Shown here: piece by piece, positions 23,721 through 33,600 of the stretch
How positions within the stretch are numbered: position 1 is the first letter of the stretch
Layout: each line of letters begins with the position of its first letter
Source: Planoprotostelium fungivorum
Taxonomy: Eukaryota; Evosea; Variosea; Cavosteliida; Cavosteliaceae
Assembly: GCA_003024175.1 (NCBI GenBank)
Contig: MDYQ01000364.1
Span: 1-64,000 of the forward strand
Reading direction: 5' to 3'
DNA length: 64,000 bases
Made by a program: the position numbers and the translations under genes
The notes under the pieces: model-generated
What the model saw: only the letters and a program-made list of their open reading frames with translations
Told to the model about the DNA's origin: nothing
Database searches by the model: none

Positions 23721-23834
23721 TGTCCTTCCCTCTCTGATAACCCCGATTCCGTTGTAAAGGGAGATGCTGCCTCATCCGCTCGATCTCTCTTCCTCATTGT
23801 ACTCTGTATTGTCGGTCTGTTCCTTCAATTGTAA
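22585..23834 (+). CDS. GH128-type (Asl1-like) glycoside hydrolase, copy 2, GPI-anchored
   Basis: Tandem paralogue of the preceding gene with the same start, exon pattern and both catalytic Glu motifs (LGFNEPDQP near 22960 and VWVTEWAV near 23330). After ETVCPSLSDNPDSVVKGDAA it continues into ARSLFLIVLCIVGLFLQL, a hydrophobic C-terminus preceded by small residues. This fits a GPI-attachment signal, so the enzyme would sit on the cell surface. The two genes thus give a secreted and a surface-bound form of one activity (inference). Confidence 0.87.
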
Positions 23835-24074
23835 GGTTACGACGTGAATAAACATGTCGGCAACAGATATATATATATTGACTCAATCCACTCTTGAGCT
23901 GGATGCCGTGTTGAATTGATTCATTTGTTCGATAATGAAAACAAGTCATTGTAGATGATGAAAACTCCTGTGGAACTCAAAGTTACAAATCTCACCGAGT
24001 TTTCCAGGTTCAACACCGGTCATTTCAATCCACCTCCACTCATTATTTTCAACAACCACAACCACACACACAAC

Positions 24075-24290
24075 ATGCAAACCGTTAAGGACGCCGTCAA
24101 CTACGTCTCAGAGAGCATCCAGGGAGGATCCGCCGCCGCATCCAAGGAGGTCAACAAGGAGATCGCCAAGGACAGCGATGTCTCCGTTGGAACCAGACTC
24201 CACGCCGGAGTCGATGCCGTCAAGGACAAGATGGACGAGACCTCGCACGACGCCAAGGCTGAGGGCTACAAGCAGAAGCTGAGCCACTAA
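24075..24290 (+). CDS. Grg1/CCG-1-like glucose-repressible stress protein
   Basis: Single-exon gene of 71 codons starting MQTVKDAVNYVSESIQG. It is followed by KEVNKEIAKDSDVSVGTRL and AKAEGYKQKLSH. This order (TVK..NYVSES.QG, ASKE.NKE.AKDS, GTR, DAV.DK.DE) matches the fungal Grg1 family (Neurospora grg-1/ccg-1), small hydrophilic proteins induced by starvation, stress and the clock. No membrane segment is present and the protein is likely cytosolic and partly disordered. The leader is rich in ACAACC/CACA, as in strongly expressed genes here. An origin by transfer from fungi, which protosteloid amoebae eat, is possible but unproven. Confidence 0.85.
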   Translation: MQTVKDAVNYVSESIQGGSAAASKEVNKEIAKDSDVSVGTRLHAGVDAVKDKMDETSHDAKAEGYKQKLSH

Positions 24291-24562
24291 ATACAATGCC
24301 CCACCGCTTTTCAATTTGTCTCTTCTTTTGTAACATGACTATTAATATTGGCTCTTCTGACCTTACAAGTTTGTAATGATTCGGCTCAGTGGCGGATGCA
24401 CGTTAGAGCCTTCAGTATGAGTCAGTATTTTATTCTCACTTTGGGGAACTATTCTTCTATGCAGACGAAGCTCATCCTCCCGAACCACAAGAAGCAACTG
24501 CATGTGATCTCGTTGAACGCAAATGCACAGAGTTGATGAGACGATTCGCCACGACTCTTAAT

Positions 24563-26807
24563 CTATTGTACAATGGGCTCGGATGTGCCTCCCCTCTCTT
24601 CCGTATAACCGAAGGCAGCCATTCCCTTAGTCATGACGTTGAATTGAACTTTAACAACTCCTTTACTCCTCACTTTAGTCACTGTTCGACATCGTCAGTC
24701 ATGCGAGACCTATAAAGTGACGTGCGATGATCTTGATGGTGGGATGATGATGATGTGGTGCGATGATGTCGATCGATGTGATATCTGACGCCTCACAATG
24801 CCTTCCTTCTGCTTGGCACACAAACGTTGGATCTCGAAACTCCGCCCTCTGTCCATTGAAATAACTCATCCATTCCGTCATCGTCACGTTGTGCATCGGA
24901 CAGAACAGCCGAACGTATTTGACAAATCTGCATCATCACATCAATCACATCACCGTCACATCTCGTCACACCTCCCCGGACTAACAGGCACGTGAGTGTA
25001 ACCGTAGCCATAGACAACGTCGTTGCCCTTCCAATCTGGACCGTATAGAACCACCGACAGCTGCGGCCAGCCGTGGACGTTCGTGCTCTTGAAGCTGGCC
25101 TCTATTGGAAAATTCCACACCATGGAGCGATCGCTCGAAAATGTTGAACGATTCGAATATTGAGTGAGGCCGTGTTTGATTCCCTAAGACGTGATGAGAC
25201 GAGATGGATGAAATGAGATGTGATGGTGAGATCGTGCATCTTACCGAGATCATCTCCCAGTCGTTACCGTGCACGAAATGATACTTGCAGTAGAGAGATT
25301 CGGTGCCCAGCATCTGGGCGCATTAGAAGATGAGATGATGGAGGTGATGTCACCTCGCATGATTCGATCTGGCCATATAGAGAGACCAAGAAAGAAGTGG
25401 CCGTGTAATCGTGATCGAGAGGGGGAGGTAGATATCTGATGAAGCATCAGGTGATGACCGTTGTGATGGACGTGGATGATCGGTGACACTCACTTGGGTG
25501 GTTCATATGTGACGGCAACTTTCTTGTCTTTCTTCTCGTCTCCGCTGCTATCTCCCTGCTCCTTCTTCTCTTTCTTCTCTTTCTTCTCTTTCTTCTCTTT
25601 CTTCTCTTTCTTCTCCTTCTTCTCCTTCTTCTCCTTCTTCTCCTTCTTCTCTTCATCCTCCTTCTCCTTCTTCTCTTCATCCTCCTTCTCCTTCTTCTCT
25701 TCATCCTCCTTCTCTTCTTCTGCATTAGTCAACCATTTTCATCCTCTCTCACTCACCTGCTGTTCTCCTCGTGCGGTTCATTCTATCTCTCTCTGAGCTC
25801 CTACTCGGGTTCATCGGTGATGGTGGCACCCTCTCTCTCTGCCCAACGAACCTCTTTGACTTGGGAGAGCTTTCCGAGTGTCCTCCTTCGGTCTCGCTCT
25901 GTGATGGAGTCAATCGAAGGAAGCATGAGGCGACGAGAGATCACCTGAGACTGATCGTAAGCTTCCAAATAGACGTTTGTCTCTTTCGGTTTCTTCTTCG
26001 AACTCTTCTCTTTCTTGGTCTTCTTTTCTGTCTTTTCCTTCTTGGATGATTTCTGAACACATGAGCCGATGCATTAGATGGTGATGCAAGATCACCTCTT
26101 TCTTTGACTTCTTTCCTCCTTCGTCGGGTGACAGAGGTTCTTCTTCGTTGTCTGGCTCGGCCTCAGATTTCGAGCTCTTCTCTTTCTTCTCCTTCTTTTC
26201 TTTCTTTGAATTCTCGCTCGGCTTTGGTGAGGTCTCTACCTCTTCAGTGTCTGGCTGCGGAGCTGACGTATCATCGTCTTCCACCTTTTCAGCTTCACAC
26301 GAGTCAATTACGAATGCATCGTGAAAGATGTTCACCTTTGTCTTTCTTCGACTTCTTCTGAACTGCCGTTCGTATCAGTCAATCGATCTTGTATCACCTC
26401 ACAGTGATGTATGTCGCACCTGAATCTCTACGGGACATGGACATTCTACTCCTCCTCCTGGCCATCTCGGGAGTTCCACTGGGAGGTGGAGACCCTCCTT
26501 CATCATCTGTAGCTACAACCTCCACCATTTTAGTCGTGGTGAAATCGTCTCTCTCACCTCTCTTCTCCTCCTCGGTGCAGGAGATGCAGTTCGCGTTGCA
26601 TTTCGCGAATTCTGACCCGGATCGATCTGGATCACATCAGATTCTATCGTGATGCGTGGAATGTGACACCTCTTCTTCTTCTTTACCACCGGATAGCGAA
26701 GGCTCGCTCCTGATTTGGCTCGCTCGATCACCTCTGCCCCTCTTTGGACTATCTTCGTAACGTCGAGGAGAAGTGTCCCTCGCTGGAGGCTCGCTGTCGT
26801 CCATCAT
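24563..26807 (-). CDS. B9D1: B9 domain protein B9D1 with charged N-terminal extension
   Basis: About eleven exons read right to left. The N-terminal part (26807 to about 25490) is low-complexity Ser/Glu/Lys-rich, ending in a long (KKEKKE)n run, and contains no known domain. The C-terminal part (about 25420-24563) is a full B9 domain. It shows FLVSLYGQIESCE, LYCKYHFVHGNDWEM, SMVWNFPIEASFKSTN, VHGWPQLSVVLYGPD, GNDVVYGYGYTH and finally VRSKGVVKVQFNVMTKGM. This order and spacing is that of B9D1 rather than MKS1 or B9D2. B9D1 belongs to the MKS complex at the transition zone at the base of cilia. The charged extension is not found in typical B9D1. It could also be a separate upstream gene, but splice sites keep the frame open across the junction. 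Confidence 0.85.
25555..25725 (-). repeat. Codon repeat encoding Lys/Glu-rich tract
   Basis: Plus-strand (TTCTTCTCT/TTCTTCTCC)n, on the minus strand AAG-AAG-GAG units inside the B9D1 extension exon. A longer unit (GAGGATGAAGAGAAG) is repeated three times at its 5' end. Confidence 0.9.
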
Positions 26808-27568
26808 GATGACGGGCTGAAGGGCTAAAACGGTAACTGCCTTGGCGGGAATAAAATCATTGTAGATTTGATTTTATTGTTCGGTTTATCATCTTTTCGT
26901 ATCAGTCGAGCTGAAAAAAGAGACTTCTGAATGCATTCGTGTCTTCACCTCACCATGCTGACTATTCCTACGCTGCGGCCCATTCTGGTTCTCCTCCCAA
27001 ATTCAGGGCAGAATGTTTCTCCGTACGGGTCGTCAATTCTTCTGATGTCACTGTCAGACATCACATCCTCTTCAAAGCACAAGCATCGCTCGTCATTTGC
27101 ATCCTCTTTGTCCTTGTCATAGGACAAAAGTAGGGCGCTTTCTTTTCCTTCTGTTCTCTTAATGCTCGCGTTCACAAGTGTATGCGAAATGAGCGGTGCT
27201 GTCTGACGAGGCCGTGATGGTCGTTTGGTATAAAACGTCGCGGAGCTTCAGACTGCGCCTCTGTCCTTGGAAACAGCGATCGAAACTTCCTCCGATAGGT
27301 GATAGTTTACCCGAAAGCAGGCCGTTTGCCAGAGCTCACCGTTGGTCGTGTGCTGATGTTATGGAGCGAGGAGCATTGAGAGAGTTTTGAGCGCAATGTG
27401 GGGGAACACTGCCCGCTGCGGAAGCTTCTTTGTTCCTCTTCGGGGAGATCTGTGGGAAGGTTATATTCCGGTTGTGTCCTGTCTGCTGCCTTTCCTTTGA
27501 CAAAGATTTTCGCCAACAGAAAAGACGGCCCGTTCTCCCCATCACCTAGTAAAATCGCACAAACATCC
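26808..27568. other. Intergenic, short ORFs only
   Basis: Divergent spacer between B9D1 and the Cys/His-rich gene. A plus-strand frame stays open from about 27398 into the coding region but has no ATG before 27569. Small ORFs near 26930-27175 on both strands lack support. Confidence 0.4.
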
Positions 27569-29102
27569 ATGATGGACAAGTCCTCTGTTGATATCAAGAG
27601 TGCTTCAGAGGCCTTGCTGAGTCTATCGGACGAGACACAAGACAAGAAGGTGATCGGATGTCTGGATGAGAGGGGATATGGACGACCTCTGAAGAAGGGG
27701 AAAGGTTCTGACGGACGATTACAGGAGGATTACAAAGTCAGAGAGACTTTACCCAAGTTGGGCGAACTCATAAATGATATGCCAAGGATCATACAGAGAC
27801 TTGATGAAGGCAGAGGAGACTCCTCATACAACCCACACAAAAACAGTGAAGATGCACACTTGGTCTTAGAAAGTTGTAAAAAGAATCATATGATGGAGAG
27901 CAGCACCAACTTCACCAGTCTAACGTCGAAATACTTTCGATTTGGCATCGCAGATCCCTCTCCTACTCTGACTGAGGTGCGTTCGCATTTTCGACGAATG
28001 GGAGTAACCCCGTTCCAGTGGAACTCTTGGGCTCCCCATCTCATCAAATTCTCAGACACCCAACGACCACCTCACTTCCAGCAGGTACACTCTTAAACAT
28101 ACTACCGCAACTGACACCCACTAGAACGGAATGCATATCACCATCCCCTCCGAATACATGTACGAAGGAAGTGGCTACCATCCCGCCGGGGGTAGACCAC
28201 CTCACATTGCCGAGCGTGTCGTCCCTCATCCCAGATACGTCCAACCATACTACTGGGTCGATGGTGCCAAGAGGTGCATCTCTCCATCGATAGACGTTCT
28301 AAACACGAGCAGAGTCGTAGAGGATCACTCATCCGGGGACGAGGGAGCCAACAAGAAGAGGAGGAAGGAGTTTCCCTGGAGTTCAGTCAAAGAAGTGAGG
28401 CCGAAGGTGAGGCCGACATCGTCTCACCTTCCATCGTGTTGACATCTCCATCGCAGGTGGTGGTAGAGAAGGGAGCCGTCCAATGCATCGGCACAAACCG
28501 AAAGAAGGGACTCCAATGCAGAAACGCCGCTCTGAAAGAGTACATCGGTCCCCGCCCCTCTTACTGTGCAGAACACATCGAATTGGACCCTCAGTCTCTC
28601 TACAAGAAGTGCACCTCACCCTACCAGAAAGAACCCGGAGACAAGAAGGGATGCAAGGAGGTAAGATTCTTCCATTTCTCTCCTTCGAGTCTCAATCAGG
28701 TCATCACATGCCACCTACATCATCACATCACGTCTAAATCGTCTGCAGGTCGTTTTGAAAGAGTTTGGAGTGTGCCACAAACACTTTGCCGACCTCTCCG
28801 AGACGATGATCAAAGACAAAGACATCGAGCGAGTCCGCTACCTGTCTGGCAGAATCACACAGATTCACCTGCAATTGGACACGGAAGCTGCTGCGGCGAA
28901 GCAGATCGACATGGACCTCTATCAGAGAAAGATCAAGCTCCTCCCAAAGTTTTCAGAGATGAAAGTCATGGTGACCAAAGCTCTCGAGAAATTAGAGAAG
29001 GAAGGTCTCGACGTGAAGAGAGAGGCGGGGGAGTTGACAGAAGGAGAGAGAAGGGAGACGGTTACGCAGGAGAACGTAGACGGAGAGGATAAGAACGAGT
29101 GA
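27569..29102 (+). CDS. Uncharacterised protein with paired C-C-C-H zinc-like motifs
   Basis: Starts MMDKSSVDIKSASEALLSLS at 27569 (Met codon in the first sensible context). Introns lie at about 28085-28123, 28398-28455 and 28661-28748. The middle has HITIPSEYMYEGSGYHPAG and a Lys/Arg patch (NKKRRKEF), a likely nuclear signal. Then come two copies of a C-x(8-11)-C-x(~13)-C-x2-H pattern: VQCIGTNRKKGLQC..SYCAEH and KKCTSPYQK..GCKE..GVCHKH. A helical, Lys/Glu-rich C-terminus follows. Such paired motifs occur in zinc-binding domains of chromatin factors such as INO80D/KANSL2; the assignment is only by pattern. AATAAA lies at about 29180. Confidence 0.65.
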
Positions 29103-29738
29103 GTTGGAGATGAAGAGATGGTGTCTGATGAGATGTCAGATGAAGAAGGTACTGGGCCTGTGTATCGAAATAAGGTGTAAATAAACGTCCGCTACGATTT
29201 AATCTGTTTTAATCTCGAAACGCGTCGAATTCCATTTGATTCAACTCGGTTCACCGCAGTCGCCTCTATAGAACCACCGACACCTGCACCTCCGTGTCTC
29301 TCTCCTCTCAATCACTCTAACTTTCCACAATTGATAGATTCTAATAGGTGTCTCTGTTCAAAGTCCATTGACATTTCCGCCTCCGAAAGGTAGCTCACCC
29401 CACATCATCTCCTTCATCATCGTCCACAGACATATCCTCTGACACAACACAGCCGCAATCCTCTCTTCATCCCGCATCTATCTGCTCATGTTGACCACAT
29501 GCAGCACGTGCTGTTGCCGGGAATCTCTGCGGATTTCTGGTTCTACGCGAGTTTTCAGCACCTTTCGCTCTCCTGTCTCTTCAGCGCTTTCATTCGCTCG
29601 CCTCACCACGAAGAGACAACCCAACACAACCACACGACGCACGCACAACATCATCGTTCTATTTATACTTAAAGAACTACACACGGTGAGGGATCTTTAG
29701 AGGGGAAGAAGATCGACTTGCTGATATGCAAATATAGA
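29103..29738. other. Intergenic with pyrimidine-rich leader
   Basis: C/T-rich sequence with a CACGTG hexamer at about 29505 and TATTTATACTTAA at about 29660, the best TATA-like candidate for the downstream membrane protein gene. Confidence 0.4.
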
Positions 29739-30503
29739 ATGTCTACGATACCTGAACAAAACCTTCCTCCCCCAGCGCCCGCGCAGAAGCCAGCCACCAG
29801 ACGTCCGACGACTAGAAACATCCTCTATATCATCGTTATGAATGTCATCGGAGCCACCATCCTCGATGCAGGCATTAACTTGGGTATTGCTGCCGCTATG
29901 TATACCAACGCCTACCCCGTCCGAGTATGGGAGTTTCCCAACACAATGGCTGGAGACGCAGCCGTCACCGTCTTCATTCAAGGCATCCTCACGTGGGTCA
30001 TCAGTGGTATGCTCACCTCTCGCGATCTTCGTCTCGCCGCCTTTGGAATCTCACCCATCCGCGCCCCTCGCTCGATCAGAGAGGGACCCCGTATTGTCCA
30101 ATGGTTCTTTGGAGGCAACTTGGACATCCTCGAGAGACGTATCGGCCACTCTGAGAGATTGAGAAGACTCGTCTCTTCCATCGTCCACGGAGTCATCTAC
30201 TCCATTGCCATCTTCTTCATCGCCTGGCCCATTGGTGTCGGTATCTTGGCTGCCACCGCCGGACCCGGTGGTTTCATCGCTGGTTGGCCCACCGCTGCCT
30301 ACTTCAAGGCCGCCTTTGGAGGTGGTATGGGCTTCTGGCAGACACCTATCATCGTAGTCATTGCCATGATGAGAAAGGGATGGCCAGAGAGAGACGAGTA
30401 CGAGGCCAGAAAGATCGCCGACAAGATCAAGCACAAGCAAGGACAACAGACTGTCGTGAACGCCCCAGTTGCCTCAGACAGACTGCCACCTGTTTCGGTC
30501 TAA
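29739..30503 (+). CDS. Multipass membrane protein of the fungal DUF2456 type
   Basis: Intronless gene. An in-frame Met at 29718 also exists, but MSTIPEQNLPPP is the more natural start. Several hydrophobic segments follow: ILYIIVMNVIGATILDAGIN, DAAVTVFIQGILTWVISGML, IYSIAIFFIAWPIGVGILAA and a Gly-rich stretch YFKAAFGGGMGF. The conserved VWEFPNTMAGDAAVTVFIQG lies at about 29930. The length (about 254 aa) and segment order resemble a fungal membrane family (DUF2456) of unknown function, recalled from memory. The lack of introns is unlike its neighbours and fits either strong expression or acquisition. Confidence 0.65.
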   Translation: MSTIPEQNLPPPAPAQKPATRRPTTRNILYIIVMNVIGATILDAGINLGIAAAMYTNAYPVRVWEFPNTMAGDAAVTVFIQGILTWVISGMLTSRDLRLAAFGISPIRAPRSIREGPRIVQWFFGGNLDILERRIGHSERLRRLVSSIVHGVIYSIAIFFIAWPIGVGILAATAGPGGFIAGWPTAAYFKAAFGGGMGFWQTPIIVVIAMMRKGWPERDEYEARKIADKIKHKQGQQTVVNAPVASDRLPPVSV

Positions 30504-30675
30504 GCCACGATGAAAATATAAAGAGGAAAATTTAAAACGTTCTCTGTTTTGAAATGAGAGTCTTCACTGCTTCATGCAATACTTCATGGGTGACTTCAAC
30601 TGCATGTTCTAAGGCATTCAGCGTTCATACCAAACATGTTTGAGACGCAAGCACACAGTCTACAGATAATAATAT

Positions 30676-33600
30676 TTATATGTATCCATCGTCAGTGACC
30701 GATGTAACATCTGATGAGCCGATGTAAACGTTCTGCTTCTCTTGCGAGATGCTCGCGCTCGTTTTAGAAGGAGTAGATATACGTGGATAGACGTCAAATG
30801 TGTTGTCGGTGCGCAGGATCGAACAGATCTCATCAAAGTCCGGCCTCTCCGTGTGATCTTTCTTCCAACATCCTGCAATCACTCAGCATCACGTCCACAT
30901 CGATGACGCTGAAGCTCTATAGAACACGGACGATGATGGTGACAGTATCGCATGCGAATAGACGACCCACTCGTCATGAGATCTCTCAGGTCCTCCGGTG
31001 CATCTTCCGGTATAGACAGTCTCTTGTCCTTGTGTATCACATCGGCCGCGATGCTCACAGCATCTTCGTGTGGATACGGATCCCTCACCGTTAGAATCTC
31101 CCACACGACAACACCGAACGAGAAGGCTGCCATCCTCTTAACACGACACCTCTCCTCTCTTCTCACCGTCCGATTTGACAGAGTACTGCTTCTTCTGTAT
31201 GGCCTCTGGTGCCATCCATTTGACGGGGCCAATCATGGACATGGTCACAGACATTCCATCTACATCGGAGTTTTCTTGTGATCGAGAGAGACCGAAATCG
31301 GCCACCTGACACGGTTTAGATATAGAGGTAGGATGTCCCGTCACCTTTGCCTCTAAATGGGAGCTGAGGAGGATGTTACGCACGGCGAGGTCTCTGTGTA
31401 TGATCTGTGGTGTGTCTCAATTCGATTGCACGAGATATCGTCTGATTACCTTCTCCTTGTGTAGATGAAGCATTCCGAGGGAAATCTCTTTCATAAACTT
31501 GTACTTTTCATCGATGGTTATCTCTGTCTCGTTCTGTCTCAAATGTTCCCACAGGCAGCCTCCGCTGCAGAACTCTGTCGTGACGTCAGATGGTGTAATG
31601 ATGACGTCATCATCTCACCGGTGACGAGACTGAGAGGCTGTGGAGGGAAAGTGACTCCAATGAAGACGACTGCGTAGGTTAAAGTGGTCCGTTGTATCGT
31701 GGGGGAGCTCACCGATGTTTGGATGACTCTTGAGACCTTGTAGTATGGCGACCTCGTGGAGGAAATCTTGGACTTGTTTCTGGGTGATGTATTCGGCTCG
31801 AATCTGTTTGACCTGATCGAGCGTCACGATCATCGAGGTGATGATGGTGATGAGAGCGAGGAGATGATGCAGATCGAAGGTGTTCGATGATGTCGATGAT
31901 CGATCGATGATGGTGATGCATGATGTGATCGTGATGGTGGCGTTGATGAATGGTGATGTGATCTCGATCGCGATCATGATGCTCATCTCACCGCCACTTG
32001 TGTCTCCCTCCACCTGGCCTTGTAAACCACACCGAACGCCCCCGATCCGATCATGTTCATGTTCTTCAGCTCGTCGAAATTGATGAATGACTTCTTCACG
32101 GTGTCCGTGTTGAGTTGAGAGATGTCCACCATGGCCATGCTGTTGACTCTCTTCTTCAATTTACTCAGACGGCGTCGATAGAGAACGCAAGTGATGCATA
32201 TGGCACTGATGAGGCACAGCATACCCACTGGAGGATTTTAGCTATCTCATCAAGTGAAAGGAGAGGTATAAAATGATGATGCATGATGGATATATTGAGA
32301 CGTGTGATGATGAGATGCATGATGATGAAATAGGTTGAGATGTATGACGAAAGAAGGTTCTTCACCTCCAATACCAACACCCACTCCCACCAGAGTGATT
32401 CCATTCCCCGGATTCGGTATCGTGTACTGATTCACCTTCTCGACCAGGTCTATACCAGAAGCGTTGAACACGGCCATTGAAGTAGAAATGAAGATATTCA
32501 TCGTCTCTTCCACAGATCCTTGGTTCGGTCCATTCACCGGCGAGATCCTCACCGTGGCCACGACGCTGCCGGATCTGAAATTTCACTCAGATTCCACCGA
32601 AATCTCGATGAAAACTCACATCAAGCTGACGATGGACAGACGCTGCTGATCGATGGAACCGATGGCAGCGAGTGATGTCAAGAAACGAGTGGAGTTGAAG
32701 GTGGGCAGGTCTCCTCTCATGTGAAAGATGACGTCGGTGGCTGTGTCGTTACCGGATACGGAGCAGTTGGCGGAGCATTTGTTGATGAAAGACAAGTCCA
32801 TGGGGCAGTGGAAGAGGTTGTGGTCCATGTTGCATGTGGCGGAGCCGTTGTAAGGCTGTGAGTGGTGATGAGACGATGTGATGATGATGTGATGATGTGA
32901 TGGATGAGATGATGTGATGATGTGATGGATGAGATGATGAGATGATGAGATGTGATGATGAGATGATGTGATGATGTGGTGATATGAGAATAATGAAGTC
33001 GATGTGATGGAATGATGAAATCTCACCACTCTCGCGATAGTAATCTGGTTGTAAGACAGATCTAACGTATTGATAGGCGAGCCCACGAAAGAAGGAACCG
33101 AATCCTGTAGGAGATTGTGACTGTCACCCAAATCAATCTCACCCTCAAATCAAACTTCACCTCAAATTCAGATATTTCAGATTCTGCAATTGATTGAAAT
33201 CTGGAAGCTGTCCGCTCAATCGATTGCAAGCCTGACGATCGTTATCTTCTCCTCTGATGGACGTCTCACCATGTCGATGGATTGTAAATTCTTTCGGGAG
33301 AAGAGAGAAGGTACAGAACCGTTGAACGTGTTGTTGTTCAATAACAGATACGTGATGGAAGATAATTGGGAGACGAAAGAGAGAGGTCCACTGAATTGAT
33401 TGAAACTGAGATCGATGTACTGTTTCGAATGTCAACCGCGGGATCACATGATGGAGATGATTTCGATCGATGTCATCTCACGGATGGATGTGTGAATAGA
33501 AGCATCTATCTTCATATCTGATGACAAGAGATAGAGAGACATTACCTTTGGATCGCCTTGAAAATCGGATACGGTTCCACTCAATGTGTTGTAACTCTAC

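Noticed and set aside
25447-25725. Minus-strand ORF of almost pure Arg/Lys
   Set aside because: It is an out-of-frame reading of the AAG-AAG-GAG repeat in the B9D1 extension; the Lys/Glu frame connects to splice sites and to the B9 domain.
26931-27175. Small ORFs on both strands upstream of the Cys/His-rich gene
   Set aside because: No start context, domain, splice pattern or polyA signal; probably chance openings.
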